Positions 18,142 through 26,897 of a DNA stretch of 64,000 nt are shown here, piece by piece. The DNA is from Bacteroidota bacterium (lineage in GTDB: Bacteria > Bacteroidota > Bacteroidia > Chitinophagales > Chitinophagaceae), in the NCBI GenBank assembly GCA_016868585.1, contig VGGR01000002.1, positions 186,001-250,000 on the forward strand, in the 5' to 3' direction. How positions within the stretch are numbered: position 1 is the first letter of the stretch; the number at the start of each line of letters is the position of its first letter. The notes under the pieces were generated by a model. That model did not search any database. It worked only from the letters and a program-made list of their open reading frames with translations, and had not been told where the DNA came from. Made by a program: the position numbers and the translations under genes.

Positions 18142-18627
18142 TTAAAACAAATGTTGACTTTGGAAAACAAATGGTAATAATGCCTGTGCTTGATTTAATA
18201 TGAGCACATCTCCCACTTCTCCGGCAAGCAACAATCGTATGGGCTGATGCACTCTGGATTCATACTCGGTTAATGCTTGCCTACACATACCACATGGAGA
18301 TAAGGGTTCGCTACTTTTTCTATCAGCACGTAGATAAGTAATAGCAAGGGATTCTATGGCAACACCGGGAAATTGGACAGCAGCATTACCCAACAATACC
18401 CTCTCTGCACATATACCTACCGGGTAAGATGCATTCTCCTGGTTAGACCCCAGTATCACTTCACCATTAACCAACATTGCTGCGGCACCTACTTTAAAAT
18501 TTGAGTAAGGCGCGTATGCCTGCTGAGCGGCACGAGAGGCTGCATCCAGTAAAGCAAAATCTTTTGCTGCCAATTCCGTTCGCTCACTGACGCGGTAATA
18601 TTCAAATTGATACAGCTCTTTTTTCAT
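18142..18627 (-). CDS. cdd: Cytidine deaminase
   Basis: Cytosolic zinc enzyme of 161 residues converting cytidine and deoxycytidine to uridine forms in pyrimidine salvage. The catalytic motif is ICAERVLLGNA, with the CAE core, and the zinc cysteines are in PCGMCRQAL. PYSNFKVGAA is the usual substrate-binding stretch. ATG 18627 lies just downstream of the lepB terminator. Confidence 0.93.
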   Translation of the reverse strand: MKKELYQFEYYRVSERTELAAKDFALLDAASRAAQQAYAPYSNFKVGAAAMLVNGEVILGSNQENASYPVGICAERVLLGNAAVQFPGVAIESLAITYLRADRKSSEPLSPCGMCRQALTEYESRVHQPIRLLLAGEVGDVLILNQAQALLPFVFQSQHLF

Positions 18628-18642
18628 ACAGGTTTATACGTG

Positions 18643-18667
18643 AAAAAGGCTCCAATATGGAGCCTTT
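18643..18667 (-). terminator. Intrinsic terminator after lepB
   Basis: On the - strand AAAGGCTCCA and TGGAGCCTTT form a 10-bp stem with a 3-base loop, followed by further T residues. It lies 10 bases after the lepB stop and before cdd. Confidence 0.8.
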
Positions 18668-18676
18668 AAAGTTAAG

Positions 18677-20239
18677 TTATTTGATGGTGCGAAACAATCG
18701 GTTCCACCGCGGGCCATTCTCCCAACTAAACCAAATCAACCAGGCCTTACCTACAATTCGATCCTCGGGAACAAATCCCCAAAAGCGGGAGTCCTGTGAA
18801 CCATGTCTGTTATCCCCCATCATCCAGTAGTAATTCATTTTAAATCTGTAACTAGTGGCAGGTTGTCCATTTAAAATTATTTTACCATTTTCTTTAGATA
18901 AGGTGTTTCGCTCATAAACCCGAATAGCCCGCGCATAGAGGATATACGTAGAATCATTCAATGGAATTTCAACTCCCCTTTGAGGTATCCAAATGGGGCC
19001 ATAATTATCTTTTGTCCATTTAAAATAAGTGGTGTCATAAGGGAAAACATCTCCAGAAGTAGTACGCAGATCCATATCAGCAACAGTCGCTGACTCATAA
19101 ACTTCGTTGTCCGCTATGAGTGGACCATCCAGAAATGGTTGGCTTTTAAATTTTTCTACCTTATTGTAAGGCAGATTGATCACATATCTGCCAGTCATAT
19201 CCATGCCGAATTCAGTGGTATTAAACTCTTCTTTCATGATTTCGGGGTCCAAGGGAACAGTAGAACGAAAGGAGTAGGTGTATTGCGCATCAGGAGGCGG
19301 AACAGCCTGCTTACCATCAAGGAATAATTGACCAGCTCTCAAACTAAGTACATCGCCGGGAATAGCCACACAACGTTTGATATAGTTGTCGGTCTTATCT
19401 GAAGCATGTATGGCAAGTGGGTAAGAGATCGGATCATTTAAAACTATTTTTCTTCCTGCGTCAATATTGCCATTTCCTAATCGACGGCATACATCGTAAT
19501 AAGGGTCTTTCGATTGATATGCGGGTAAGTTGATTACCGTATCTCCTGCAGGAAAGTTAAATACCACGGCGTCATTTCTTTTCACGGGCGAGGCGAACCA
19601 CCGGATATAAGGAAGAGAACCCACTGTAGTGTAGGATTTTTTAGTAGAACCAAAAGGCATGTAATTATGAACAAAAGGAACCGCTAGTGGTGTATTAGGA
19701 ACACGGGGGCCATAACTAAACTTACTTACGAAAAGAAAATCATTTACCAATAAACTTTTTTCCATAGAGCCTGATGGAATGGTGTAAGCCTCAAACACAA
19801 ATATTCTGATCAGGGTGGCTGCTACTATTGCAAAAACGGCAGCATCAAACCATTCACGCCAGGCTGGTTTTTGAAAGCGTTGCACCCCTTCCTTTCCAAT
19901 AAAAGCAAGGTCCTCCTGTGCAGCTAACCAAGGAAAATAAAAAGGAGCCAAAAGCACGGAAGCGGTATGGTCAAGCAGTGAAAATCGACCAAAAGATTTT
20001 GAAAATTCTATAAAAATACCTGGCGTAATAAACCAACCTACCACAGGAATAAATTGCCAAAAAACCCAATGAAGTGGTCTTCCACTTAGCCGTTGCATCA
20101 CCGAGGTATTATAAAAGGGGATATAGGCTTTCCAGGCTTGTTCGCCTGCTTTCTGAAACAGTTTGGCAAATCCAAAGGCTGGTAAGAGAACAAGGAGCGT
20201 GCTAACTATAAAAACTATCAAAAAGTGTTGTAGCGGCAT
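18677..20239 (-). CDS. lepB: Signal peptidase I
   Basis: 520-residue inner-membrane serine protease that removes signal peptides. It has the long Bacteroidota architecture: about four N-terminal hydrophobic helices, then box B PSGSMEKSLLVNDFLFVSK with the catalytic serine, box D NYIKRCVAIPGDVL with the catalytic lysine, a long insert, and box E GDNRHGSQDSRFWGFVPE. The length exceeds E. coli LepB (324) mainly from the N-terminal helices and inserts between boxes C and D. It starts 1 base after the pdhB stop, and a terminator follows. Confidence 0.95.
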   Translation of the reverse strand: MPLQHFLIVFIVSTLLVLLPAFGFAKLFQKAGEQAWKAYIPFYNTSVMQRLSGRPLHWVFWQFIPVVGWFITPGIFIEFSKSFGRFSLLDHTASVLLAPFYFPWLAAQEDLAFIGKEGVQRFQKPAWREWFDAAVFAIVAATLIRIFVFEAYTIPSGSMEKSLLVNDFLFVSKFSYGPRVPNTPLAVPFVHNYMPFGSTKKSYTTVGSLPYIRWFASPVKRNDAVVFNFPAGDTVINLPAYQSKDPYYDVCRRLGNGNIDAGRKIVLNDPISYPLAIHASDKTDNYIKRCVAIPGDVLSLRAGQLFLDGKQAVPPPDAQYTYSFRSTVPLDPEIMKEEFNTTEFGMDMTGRYVINLPYNKVEKFKSQPFLDGPLIADNEVYESATVADMDLRTTSGDVFPYDTTYFKWTKDNYGPIWIPQRGVEIPLNDSTYILYARAIRVYERNTLSKENGKIILNGQPATSYRFKMNYYWMMGDNRHGSQDSRFWGFVPEDRIVGKAWLIWFSWENGPRWNRLFRTIK

Positions 20240-20240
20240 A

Positions 20241-21230
20241 TTACTTTAGTTGATACATCACTTCTTTAACCAACTTAACAGTCCTTGGCACATCAGGGAG
20301 CGCTGCCGCAACAAGATTGGGAGCATAATGTAATGGTGCATCCGCTGCAGTAATTCTGCGAATGGGCGCATCTAAATAATCGAAACCTTCTTTTTGAATG
20401 CGATAAGAAAGCTCAGAGGAAACCGAAGCAAATGGCCATTGTTCCTCTACAATAACCAATCTATTTGTCTTTTGTACACTCGCTAAAACTGTCATCCAAT
20501 CCAAAGGACGAATGGTGCGCAGATCAATTATCTCTGCACTGATCCCCTCCTTCTCCAACTCTTCAGCCGCACCCAAAGCAACCTTCATCATTTTATTAAA
20601 AGAAACAATGGTTACATCCCGCCCATTTCTTGCCACAGAAGCTTTACCCAATTCAATGTAGTACTCTTCGGCAGGAACAATTGACTTATCCCCATACATG
20701 ACTTCACTTTCCATGAATACAACGGGATCCTCCTCATATCGGATTGCTTGTTTTAAAAGGCCCTTAGCATCAAACCCATTACTTGGAGAAACTACTTTGA
20801 TACCCGGAATGTTTGCATAGAGGGATTCAAAAGCAGTGGAGTGCTGGGCACCCAACTGTCCTGCTGAGCCATTTGGGCCACGAAAAACAATTGGACAGGT
20901 TATCTGTCCACCACTCATTGCCAGCATTTTAGAAGCTGTATTTAAAATTTGATCTAAAGCAAGTACCGCAAAATTCCAGGTCATGAATTCCACAATTGGT
21001 CTTAGTCCATTCTGTGCGGCTCCAACACCAATTGCCGTAAAGCCTAACTCCGAAATTGGAGTATCAATAACTCGTTTTGATCCAAATTCGGTAAGCATCC
21101 CCAGACTCACTTTGTAGGCACCATTATATTCCGCAACCTCCTCACCCATAAGGAAAATACGTTCGTCCCTACGCATCTCTTCGGACATGGCTTCGCGAAT
21201 GGCTTCTCTAAATGCAATTGACCTTGACAT
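20241..21230 (-). CDS. pdhB: Pyruvate dehydrogenase E1 component, beta subunit
   Basis: 329-residue transketolase-like beta subunit of a heterotetrameric alpha2beta2 E1. The start REAIREAMSEEMRRDERIFL and the segments GEEVAEYNGAYKVSLGML, FMTWNFAVLALDQILN and FRGPNGSAGQLGAQHS are strongly conserved. With E1-alpha it decarboxylates pyruvate on thiamine diphosphate; E1-alpha and E2 are not in the window. A -7 element lies 22 bases upstream and lepB follows in the same transcript. Confidence 0.94.
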   Translation of the reverse strand: MSRSIAFREAIREAMSEEMRRDERIFLMGEEVAEYNGAYKVSLGMLTEFGSKRVIDTPISELGFTAIGVGAAQNGLRPIVEFMTWNFAVLALDQILNTASKMLAMSGGQITCPIVFRGPNGSAGQLGAQHSTAFESLYANIPGIKVVSPSNGFDAKGLLKQAIRYEEDPVVFMESEVMYGDKSIVPAEEYYIELGKASVARNGRDVTIVSFNKMMKVALGAAEELEKEGISAEIIDLRTIRPLDWMTVLASVQKTNRLVIVEEQWPFASVSSELSYRIQKEGFDYLDAPIRRITAADAPLHYAPNLVAAALPDVPRTVKLVKEVMYQLK

Positions 21231-21252
21231 AATCAGCTGATTTTAAGCATTG

Positions 21253-21260
21253 CAAATGTA
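21253..21260 (-). promoter_or_regulatory. Promoter -7 element for pdhB-lepB
   Basis: TACATTTG on the - strand, 22 bases upstream of the pdhB ATG. No good -33 partner is seen. Confidence 0.55.
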
Positions 21261-21344
21261 AGCACCCCCCTTAACAAATCCTACTGGACAGGATAATAAC
21301 AACAGATTTAACGCCGTTTTAGAAAGCCCCGAAGGCCTTAGCCT

Positions 21345-21352
21345 TACCTTTG
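21345..21352 (+). promoter_or_regulatory. Promoter -7 element for the arginase gene
   Basis: TACCTTTG, with only 7 bases between it and the ATG, predicting a leaderless or nearly leaderless transcript. Confidence 0.6.
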
Positions 21353-21359
21353 GTGTCCT

Positions 21360-22307
21360 ATGAAAAATATCAAGATAATAGAAGTACCCTCTGAAATAGG
21401 CGCCGGAACCCGTGGAGCCAGTTTGGGCGTTGAAGCCATTAAGATTGCAGCATTGGACTTTATGAGCAACTTCTTTATTCATTTCCCTACTGAACAAATC
21501 CCCACTGAGAATAAACTTTTACATGAACCGATCGAATCCCCATATGCTAAACGTGCGAAAGGGATTTATACCATGTATGAACGGGTGAGCAAAGCTGTAG
21601 GTGATACGTTGAAAAATAATTTTTTCCCAGTTGTGCTAAGTGGTGATCATGCAACAGCCGGGGCCACCATAGCTGGAATCCGTATGGCAAAGCCCAAAAG
21701 TAAGTTAGGGGTAATTTGGATTGATGCCCACGCGGATTTACATACCCCTTTCACTACTCCAACCGGGAATATGCATGGTATGCCCATGGCTATTTCCCTG
21801 GGTATAGATAATAAGGAATGTGCAGTACACAAACCTGATGCCGCAACACTGGAGTATTGGCATAAACTAAAAAATATTGGTAAAATTTGCCCTAAGGTCT
21901 CTTCCGAAGATATTGTTTACATATCGCTTAGAGATTTTGAAAAAGAGGAAAAAAACTTATTAGACAGACTGGGCATCAAAAAAATTTCCGCAAAAGAAGT
22001 AAGAAGTAAGGGTGCAGAAAGTATTGTCAGATCAATTCTGCGTTACTTATCCGACTGTACGGACATTTATCTTTCCTTTGACGTAGATTGCTTGGACGCC
22101 TCCATCACAAAAGGCACAGGAACGCCCGTGGGTAATGGGTTAAGGGAAAGAGAAGCTGAGGACTTGGTCAGCAAGTTTATGCAAAACAGAAAAATATGCT
22201 GTTTTGAAATCACCGAAGTGAACCCGACATTGGATAAAGAAAATTTAATGGCAGAGATTGCATTCAATATCTTACAGCGTAGTGTCAATAATTTGATGAT
22301 GAACTAG
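21360..22307 (+). CDS. Arginase (ureohydrolase family)
   Basis: 315-residue binuclear manganese enzyme. Metal-binding motifs are SGDHA, DAHADLHTPFTTPTGNMHGM and SFDVDCLDASITKGTGTPV, all with the expected His and Asp ligands. The GNMHGMP spacing fits arginase better than agmatinase or formimidoylglutamase. It would split arginine into ornithine and urea; an ornithine aminotransferase at 49329 could carry the ornithine on to glutamate semialdehyde. The end overlaps the convergent RmlD-like gene by 4 bases. Confidence 0.88.
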   Translation: MKNIKIIEVPSEIGAGTRGASLGVEAIKIAALDFMSNFFIHFPTEQIPTENKLLHEPIESPYAKRAKGIYTMYERVSKAVGDTLKNNFFPVVLSGDHATAGATIAGIRMAKPKSKLGVIWIDAHADLHTPFTTPTGNMHGMPMAISLGIDNKECAVHKPDAATLEYWHKLKNIGKICPKVSSEDIVYISLRDFEKEEKNLLDRLGIKKISAKEVRSKGAESIVRSILRYLSDCTDIYLSFDVDCLDASITKGTGTPVGNGLREREAEDLVSKFMQNRKICCFEITEVNPTLDKENLMAEIAFNILQRSVNNLMMN

Positions 22308-23197
22308 TGTGTGCAAAAGGTAGCCTGTAGCCCCGCAGCAAAACGTCGCGGCTTGAAGCCCAACTCTCTTTTTGACTTGTTGATGTCTAACCCAGTAATT
22401 AAAGGCCGAATGGCAGGCTGCTTGAATGCGGCTGAAGTGGTACGGATCAAAAGCGTAGGATCTAATACAAGATAATTTGCTGTTTCTACTGCCATTTGAT
22501 AAGGAGTTAAAACTTCCTCTCCACTCAAATGGTAAATTCCAGTGGCGCGTTTTTCTAAAATCAACAAAAGTCCATTCACCAGGTCCTCAACATAAGTTGG
22601 CGTTCTGATTTGATCATCAACCACTGCATAAGTTTGCCCTCGTGATAATTTTTCTTGTACAATTGATAACAAATTTGACCGACCCGTCATTGGTCTGCCA
22701 TATACTAATACCGTTCTCACAATTGACCAATCCCCTGCATACATGGTCACCAATTTTTCAGCCTGTGCTTTGGTAAATCCATAATGATTCACCGGATTAA
22801 CCAGATCCTCCTCTACATAATTTCCTGCCTTGCCATCAAAGACAAAATCAGTAGAAATATAACAGAAGGGAGTTACTGATTTTGCAGCCAGTGCTAACAG
22901 CAGTGCAGATCCTGCAGTATTTATTTTAGTAGCCAGTTCCTTGTTTAATTCGCAATCGTCAGGTTTCCCTATAGCAGCAGCATGAAAAATAAAATCAGGT
23001 GCGATTTGATGAACAACTGTTCTGGTTTGATCATGATCAACCAAATCCATTGAGACATAAGAAAACCCAGGCCTGCCCAAGTAGGGTAATCGGCAGTCAC
23101 CCCTACCTGTAGCTACAACAAGATAACCACGTGTAAGCAACGCATTGCATAGATAATATCCTAAAAATCCATTGGCGCCTGTAACCAGTATTTTCAT
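22304..23197 (-). CDS. RmlD-like NAD-dependent sugar reductase/epimerase
   Basis: 297-residue extended short-chain dehydrogenase. The Rossmann motif is VTGANGFLGYYLCNALL, and the catalytic pair is in YGFTKAQAEK with the upstream serine in CYISTDFVFDG. This pattern is typical of dTDP-4-dehydrorhamnose reductase. No rmlA, rmlB or rmlC is near, so a role in dTDP-rhamnose synthesis is uncertain; SAM synthetase regulatory-subunit-like reductases look similar. Confidence 0.8.
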   Translation of the reverse strand: MKILVTGANGFLGYYLCNALLTRGYLVVATGRGDCRLPYLGRPGFSYVSMDLVDHDQTRTVVHQIAPDFIFHAAAIGKPDDCELNKELATKINTAGSALLLALAAKSVTPFCYISTDFVFDGKAGNYVEEDLVNPVNHYGFTKAQAEKLVTMYAGDWSIVRTVLVYGRPMTGRSNLLSIVQEKLSRGQTYAVVDDQIRTPTYVEDLVNGLLLILEKRATGIYHLSGEEVLTPYQMAVETANYLVLDPTLLIRTTSAAFKQPAIRPLITGLDINKSKRELGFKPRRFAAGLQATFCTH

Positions 23198-23229
23198 AGG
23201 GTGAAGCTAAAGAAAACACGTATCTTAGC

Positions 23230-23248
23230 ATCTTGATTTTTTCAAGAT
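23230..23248 (+). promoter_or_regulatory. Palindrome abutting the pfkA start codon
   Basis: ATCTTGA and TCAAGAT form a perfect 7-bp inverted repeat around five T, and the second arm ends exactly at the base before the pfkA ATG. In RNA the hairpin would cover the ribosome-binding region; as DNA it could be an operator. A degenerate -7 element (TATCTTAG, 23221-23228) lies just upstream. Confidence 0.4.
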
Positions 23249-24232
23249 ATGTCTTCTAAAGTAACGAAGATTGGCGTTTTGACTTCAGGGGGCGATTCTC
23301 CCGGGATGAATGCTGCAATCCGTGCCGTAGTTAGAACCGGGCTCTATTACGGATTAGAGGTTTTCGGCATCATGCGAGGCTATCAAGGCCTGATTGAAGA
23401 TGATATAATCAAAATGAATGGGCGCTCTGTTGCCAATATTATTCAACGAGGGGGTACTATTTTAAAAACTGCCCGTTGCAAGGAGTTTATGGAAAAAGAA
23501 GGGCGGCAAAAAGCATATGATAATCTAATTAAAAATGGAATAGACGGCTTGGTAGTAATTGGAGGAGACGGGTCATTCAGAGGAGCCAACATATTTAGCA
23601 ATGAGTTTAACATGCCGTGTATTGGTATTGCAGGAACAATCGATAAGGATATCTCAGGCACCGATTTCACCATTGGGTTTGATACGGCTGTCAATACTGC
23701 GGTAGAGGCGATCGATAAAATACGAGACACAATGGAAGCGCATGATCGTGTATTTGTCATCGAAGTAATGGGACGAGACGCGGGATACATTGCGTTGCAC
23801 AGTGGAATTGCCACCGGAGCAGAAAATATTTTAATACCAGAACGAAAAACGGACATCAACTCCATCATTAAATCATTAAAGGAAAAGGAACGCCGGAAAA
23901 AAATGGTCAACTTGATTGTTGTGGCCGAAGGAGATGATTTTGGTGGTGCAGATCAAGTAAGCCGGGTATTAAAAGAAAATCTTCCAAAAGCGGAGATTAG
24001 AGTGTGCATTTTAGGCCATATTCAGCGAGGAGGATCTCCCAGTTGTCTTGATCGCATCATTGCAAGCCGTATGGGATATCATGCCGTTGAAAGTTTACTA
24101 CAAGGCAGATACAATGTATTTGTAGGGATCCATGATAATAAAATGAACTACATTCCACTGGAACAAGCCGTAAAAACAAAAGGAAAGATCAGCGAGGAGT
24201 GGCTGGATATCGTAAAAATACTTGCCAGCTAA
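23249..24232 (+). CDS. pfkA: ATP-dependent 6-phosphofructokinase
   Basis: 327-residue glycolytic enzyme that phosphorylates fructose-6-phosphate. It has GVLTSGGDSPGMNAAIRAVV at the ATP site and GIAGTIDKDISGTD with the catalytic aspartate. MGRDAGYIAL and GHIQRGGSPSCLDR complete the substrate and effector sites. The GGDGS motif (VVIGGDGSFRGA) with glycine before the serine points to ATP rather than pyrophosphate as donor. Pyruvate kinase follows after 12 bases, pairing the two committed steps of glycolysis in one operon. Confidence 0.97.
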   Translation: MSSKVTKIGVLTSGGDSPGMNAAIRAVVRTGLYYGLEVFGIMRGYQGLIEDDIIKMNGRSVANIIQRGGTILKTARCKEFMEKEGRQKAYDNLIKNGIDGLVVIGGDGSFRGANIFSNEFNMPCIGIAGTIDKDISGTDFTIGFDTAVNTAVEAIDKIRDTMEAHDRVFVIEVMGRDAGYIALHSGIATGAENILIPERKTDINSIIKSLKEKERRKKMVNLIVVAEGDDFGGADQVSRVLKENLPKAEIRVCILGHIQRGGSPSCLDRIIASRMGYHAVESLLQGRYNVFVGIHDNKMNYIPLEQAVKTKGKISEEWLDIVKILAS

Positions 24233-24244
24233 ATTTACGTACAT

Positions 24245-25735
24245 ATGACAAAGAATATTGACAAATACCTTCACCAAGAATATGATCATGAAGCAGGTCG
24301 AAGACACGCGACTAAACGAACAAAAATCGTAGCTACAGTTGGCCCTTCCTGCAACACTTACGATAAATTATTGGCCTTAGTAAAAGAAGGAGTAAATGTT
24401 TTTAGACTTAATTTTTCTCATGGAAAACATGAGGAAAAAGCTACCATCATTGAATACATCCATCGAATCAATAAAAGTCAACCTTACAACATTTCCATCT
24501 TAGCCGATCTACAAGGACCAAAGCTACGCGTGGGAGAATTGACAAATGGAGCCATTGAATTAAAGGTCGGCGACAGCTTCTTGTTCACCAATGAAAAAAT
24601 CATCGGCACTAAGGAAAAAGTGTATGTATCCTACGATAACCTTCATGCCGACGTAAAAAAGGGAGAGAAAATGCTGATCGATGATGGAAAAATTGAAGTA
24701 GAGGTAGTGGAAATACTACCGACCTGCCAAGTTCGCGTAAAAGTACTTATAGGAGGGACCCTTTACCCCAAAAAAGGAGTAAATCTCCCCGATACTGATA
24801 TTTCATTGCCTTCCTTTACGCCAAAAGACCTGGAAGATCTTTCCTTCATTTTTCAACATCAGATTGATTGGATTGCCCTTTCATTTGTCCGAACACCCGG
24901 GTGTATCAAACAACTCAAAGACATCATCGCAGAAAATAAGCACACCGCAAAAGTGATTGCAAAAATTGAAATGCCAAAAGCAGTCAAAAACTTGCGAGAG
25001 ATCATATTAGAAAGTGACGGCATTATGATTGCCAGAGGGGATCTGGGTGTTGAACTACCGGTAGAAGAAGTGCCACTGATCCAAAAAGATATTATCAAGA
25101 AATGTATTCACCGTGCCAAACCAGTCATTGTGGCTACACAGATGATGGAAAGCATGATTAATCGAATAAAACCAAATCGAAGTGAAATTACTGATGTGGC
25201 CAACGCTGTCCTGGAAGGTGCTGACGCCTTAATGCTCAGTGGAGAAACAGCAGTAGGTAATCATCCCACCCTGGTCATTGAAACGATGACCAAAATAATA
25301 TTGGAAGTAGAAGCAAAAGCTTATTACTATAATCGGGACGAGATGCTTCGACCACAGGCACACTCCCCTTCTTTGTTAAGTGATGCCATCTGTTATAATG
25401 CATGCAAATTAGCTGAGGATGTCAATGCAGAAGCGATTATTGGGATGACGCAAAGTGGCTATACTGGATTTATGATTAGTAGTTACCGGCCAAAGGCCCC
25501 AGTTTATGTTTTTACTAAAAAAAGACATTTAGTAAATCAACTAAGTCTTTCCTGGGGAGTGCGCGCTTTCTTTTATGATGAAGAAGATAGTTTGGACGAT
25601 ATTTTTCAAGACCAGATCGACATACTTAAACTACGCAGTTTCTTAAAAAAAGGGGATGTAGTAGTTAGCACGGGCAGCACTCCCGTTCACTTACATCTTT
25701 TTACCAATGTGCTGAAAATTACTACGGTAGATTAA
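24245..25735 (+). CDS. pyk: Pyruvate kinase
   Basis: 496-residue cytosolic enzyme that transfers phosphate from phosphoenolpyruvate to ADP. The barrel starts at TKRTKIVATVGPSC; the catalytic lysine lies in AKIEMPKAV and metal/PEP residues in GIMIARGDLGVELP. MLSGETAVGNHP is also conserved. A hydrophilic N-terminal extension of about 24 residues (up to GRRHA) precedes the barrel. It lies 12 bases after pfkA and ends 7 bases from the convergent DUF1080 gene. Confidence 0.97.
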   Translation: MTKNIDKYLHQEYDHEAGRRHATKRTKIVATVGPSCNTYDKLLALVKEGVNVFRLNFSHGKHEEKATIIEYIHRINKSQPYNISILADLQGPKLRVGELTNGAIELKVGDSFLFTNEKIIGTKEKVYVSYDNLHADVKKGEKMLIDDGKIEVEVVEILPTCQVRVKVLIGGTLYPKKGVNLPDTDISLPSFTPKDLEDLSFIFQHQIDWIALSFVRTPGCIKQLKDIIAENKHTAKVIAKIEMPKAVKNLREIILESDGIMIARGDLGVELPVEEVPLIQKDIIKKCIHRAKPVIVATQMMESMINRIKPNRSEITDVANAVLEGADALMLSGETAVGNHPTLVIETMTKIILEVEAKAYYYNRDEMLRPQAHSPSLLSDAICYNACKLAEDVNAEAIIGMTQSGYTGFMISSYRPKAPVYVFTKKRHLVNQLSLSWGVRAFFYDEEDSLDDIFQDQIDILKLRSFLKKGDVVVSTGSTPVHLHLFTNVLKITTVD

Positions 25736-25742
25736 AGCAAGG

Positions 25743-26471
25743 TTAGAGTTCCCTTACTTTAATATTCCTGAACCAAACTTTATCTCCGTGGTCCTGTAAG
25801 CCTAATTTACCTTGCTGGAACATGCCAAATCCTTTCATTTTAGCAAACTTGCTTCCAGCAATTAGTTTGACCCATTGATCGCCCCAAAGCTGCGTGGAAA
25901 TTATATTGGCCCCATTCATCCAAAAGTCTAATTGTCCATTCACCGCACGAATTTCCACCTGGTTCCATTCCCCAAAAGGTCGTACGGTTTCTTCTTTGCA
26001 AGAAATTAAGTCATAAAGATCCCCTGCACGATGCTTGATTATTTTACTATCAGGATGTCCCTTATTATCAAGCACTTGCATTTCAGGGGCGGACATCCAA
26101 GGCCAAATGTAGGTTGCCGTATCCTCGTGGATGTAGAACATAATGCCACTGTTTCCGTTTTGTGCAATTTTCCACTCCAGTTTTAAATGAAAATTTTTAA
26201 AATCCCTATCCGTCACGATATCACCACCATCAAGGAATTGCCGATCTTTTTTTTGTATAGGGTCAAGGAACAATACCCCATCCTCCACTTTCCATGCAGC
26301 TCCTACTGGTTTTCCTCCATACTTATGCCATCCAGTTGCCGATCTGCCATCAAACAAAAGCGTCCAGCCCTCCTTTTTTTCATCACGCGATAAAACATTC
26401 GGCTTTTGTTGCGCTATTAAAGAAGTGGTAAAAAAGACCAAAGGGATTGACAATAAATAAGAACGCATCAT
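25743..26471 (-). CDS. DUF1080 protein (3-keto-disaccharide hydrolase family), exported
   Basis: 242 residues with a signal peptide (MMRSYLLSIPLVFFTTSLIAQ). The PF06439 jelly-roll features are EGWTLLFDGRSATGWHKYGG near the start, DFKNFHLKLEWKIAQNGNSG, and the APEMQVLDN segment. Members hydrolyse or eliminate glycosidic bonds next to a 3-keto sugar. It is the last gene of the leftward operon, its ATG overlapping the cytochrome stop (TAATG). Periplasmic placement fits a substrate oxidised by the exported GMC enzyme of the divergent operon. Confidence 0.88.
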   Translation of the reverse strand: MMRSYLLSIPLVFFTTSLIAQQKPNVLSRDEKKEGWTLLFDGRSATGWHKYGGKPVGAAWKVEDGVLFLDPIQKKDRQFLDGGDIVTDRDFKNFHLKLEWKIAQNGNSGIMFYIHEDTATYIWPWMSAPEMQVLDNKGHPDSKIIKHRAGDLYDLISCKEETVRPFGEWNQVEIRAVNGQLDFWMNGANIISTQLWGDQWVKLIAGSKFAKMKGFGMFQQGKLGLQDHGDKVWFRNIKVREL

Positions 26472-26869
26472 TACTGTTTTAAGGTTAATATATATCGAAC
26501 CATAGTTTCAGCATCTTCCTGTGAAAGGTTTGAATGTGGAGTCATAGGGACATTGCCCCAATTACCCCCACCCCCTTTTATAATAAAAGAAGCAAGCACC
26601 GTAACCACGTCGTTGGGGGCATCGGCATATTTTTTGGCTACCTCCTTATACGAAGGCCCAATTAGCTTATCGTCAACTTTATGACAAGTCACGCAATCAT
26701 TCTTTCCAACTAAAGCTAATCCTTTAGCATAAACGGGATCCTTAACTGAGGCAACAGCAGCGGAATGAGTACTTGATCCCTCAGGGGCATCATCCATTTG
26801 TTTAGTGGAAGACTGGCAGGCAAAAAAACCAATTAGCCCTATAATCAAGAACGTGTAGCGACCACCCAT
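26471..26869 (-). CDS. Lipoprotein c-type cytochrome
   Basis: 132 residues. Lipobox GFFAC puts the lipidated cysteine at residue 18; a short acidic linker follows. The single haem motif CVTCH is at residues 59-63, and the distal methionine is probably in NVPMTPHSNLS. It is anchored facing the periplasm and likely accepts electrons. Its place between the TIM-barrel and DUF1080 genes, opposite a GMC dehydrogenase with a small subunit, makes it the likely electron acceptor for sugar oxidation. Confidence 0.9.
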   Translation of the reverse strand: MGGRYTFLIIGLIGFFACQSSTKQMDDAPEGSSTHSAAVASVKDPVYAKGLALVGKNDCVTCHKVDDKLIGPSYKEVAKKYADAPNDVVTVLASFIIKGGGGNWGNVPMTPHSNLSQEDAETMVRYILTLKQ

Positions 26870-26897
26870 ATCAAACAGTAATTAAATTTTAAAAGAA

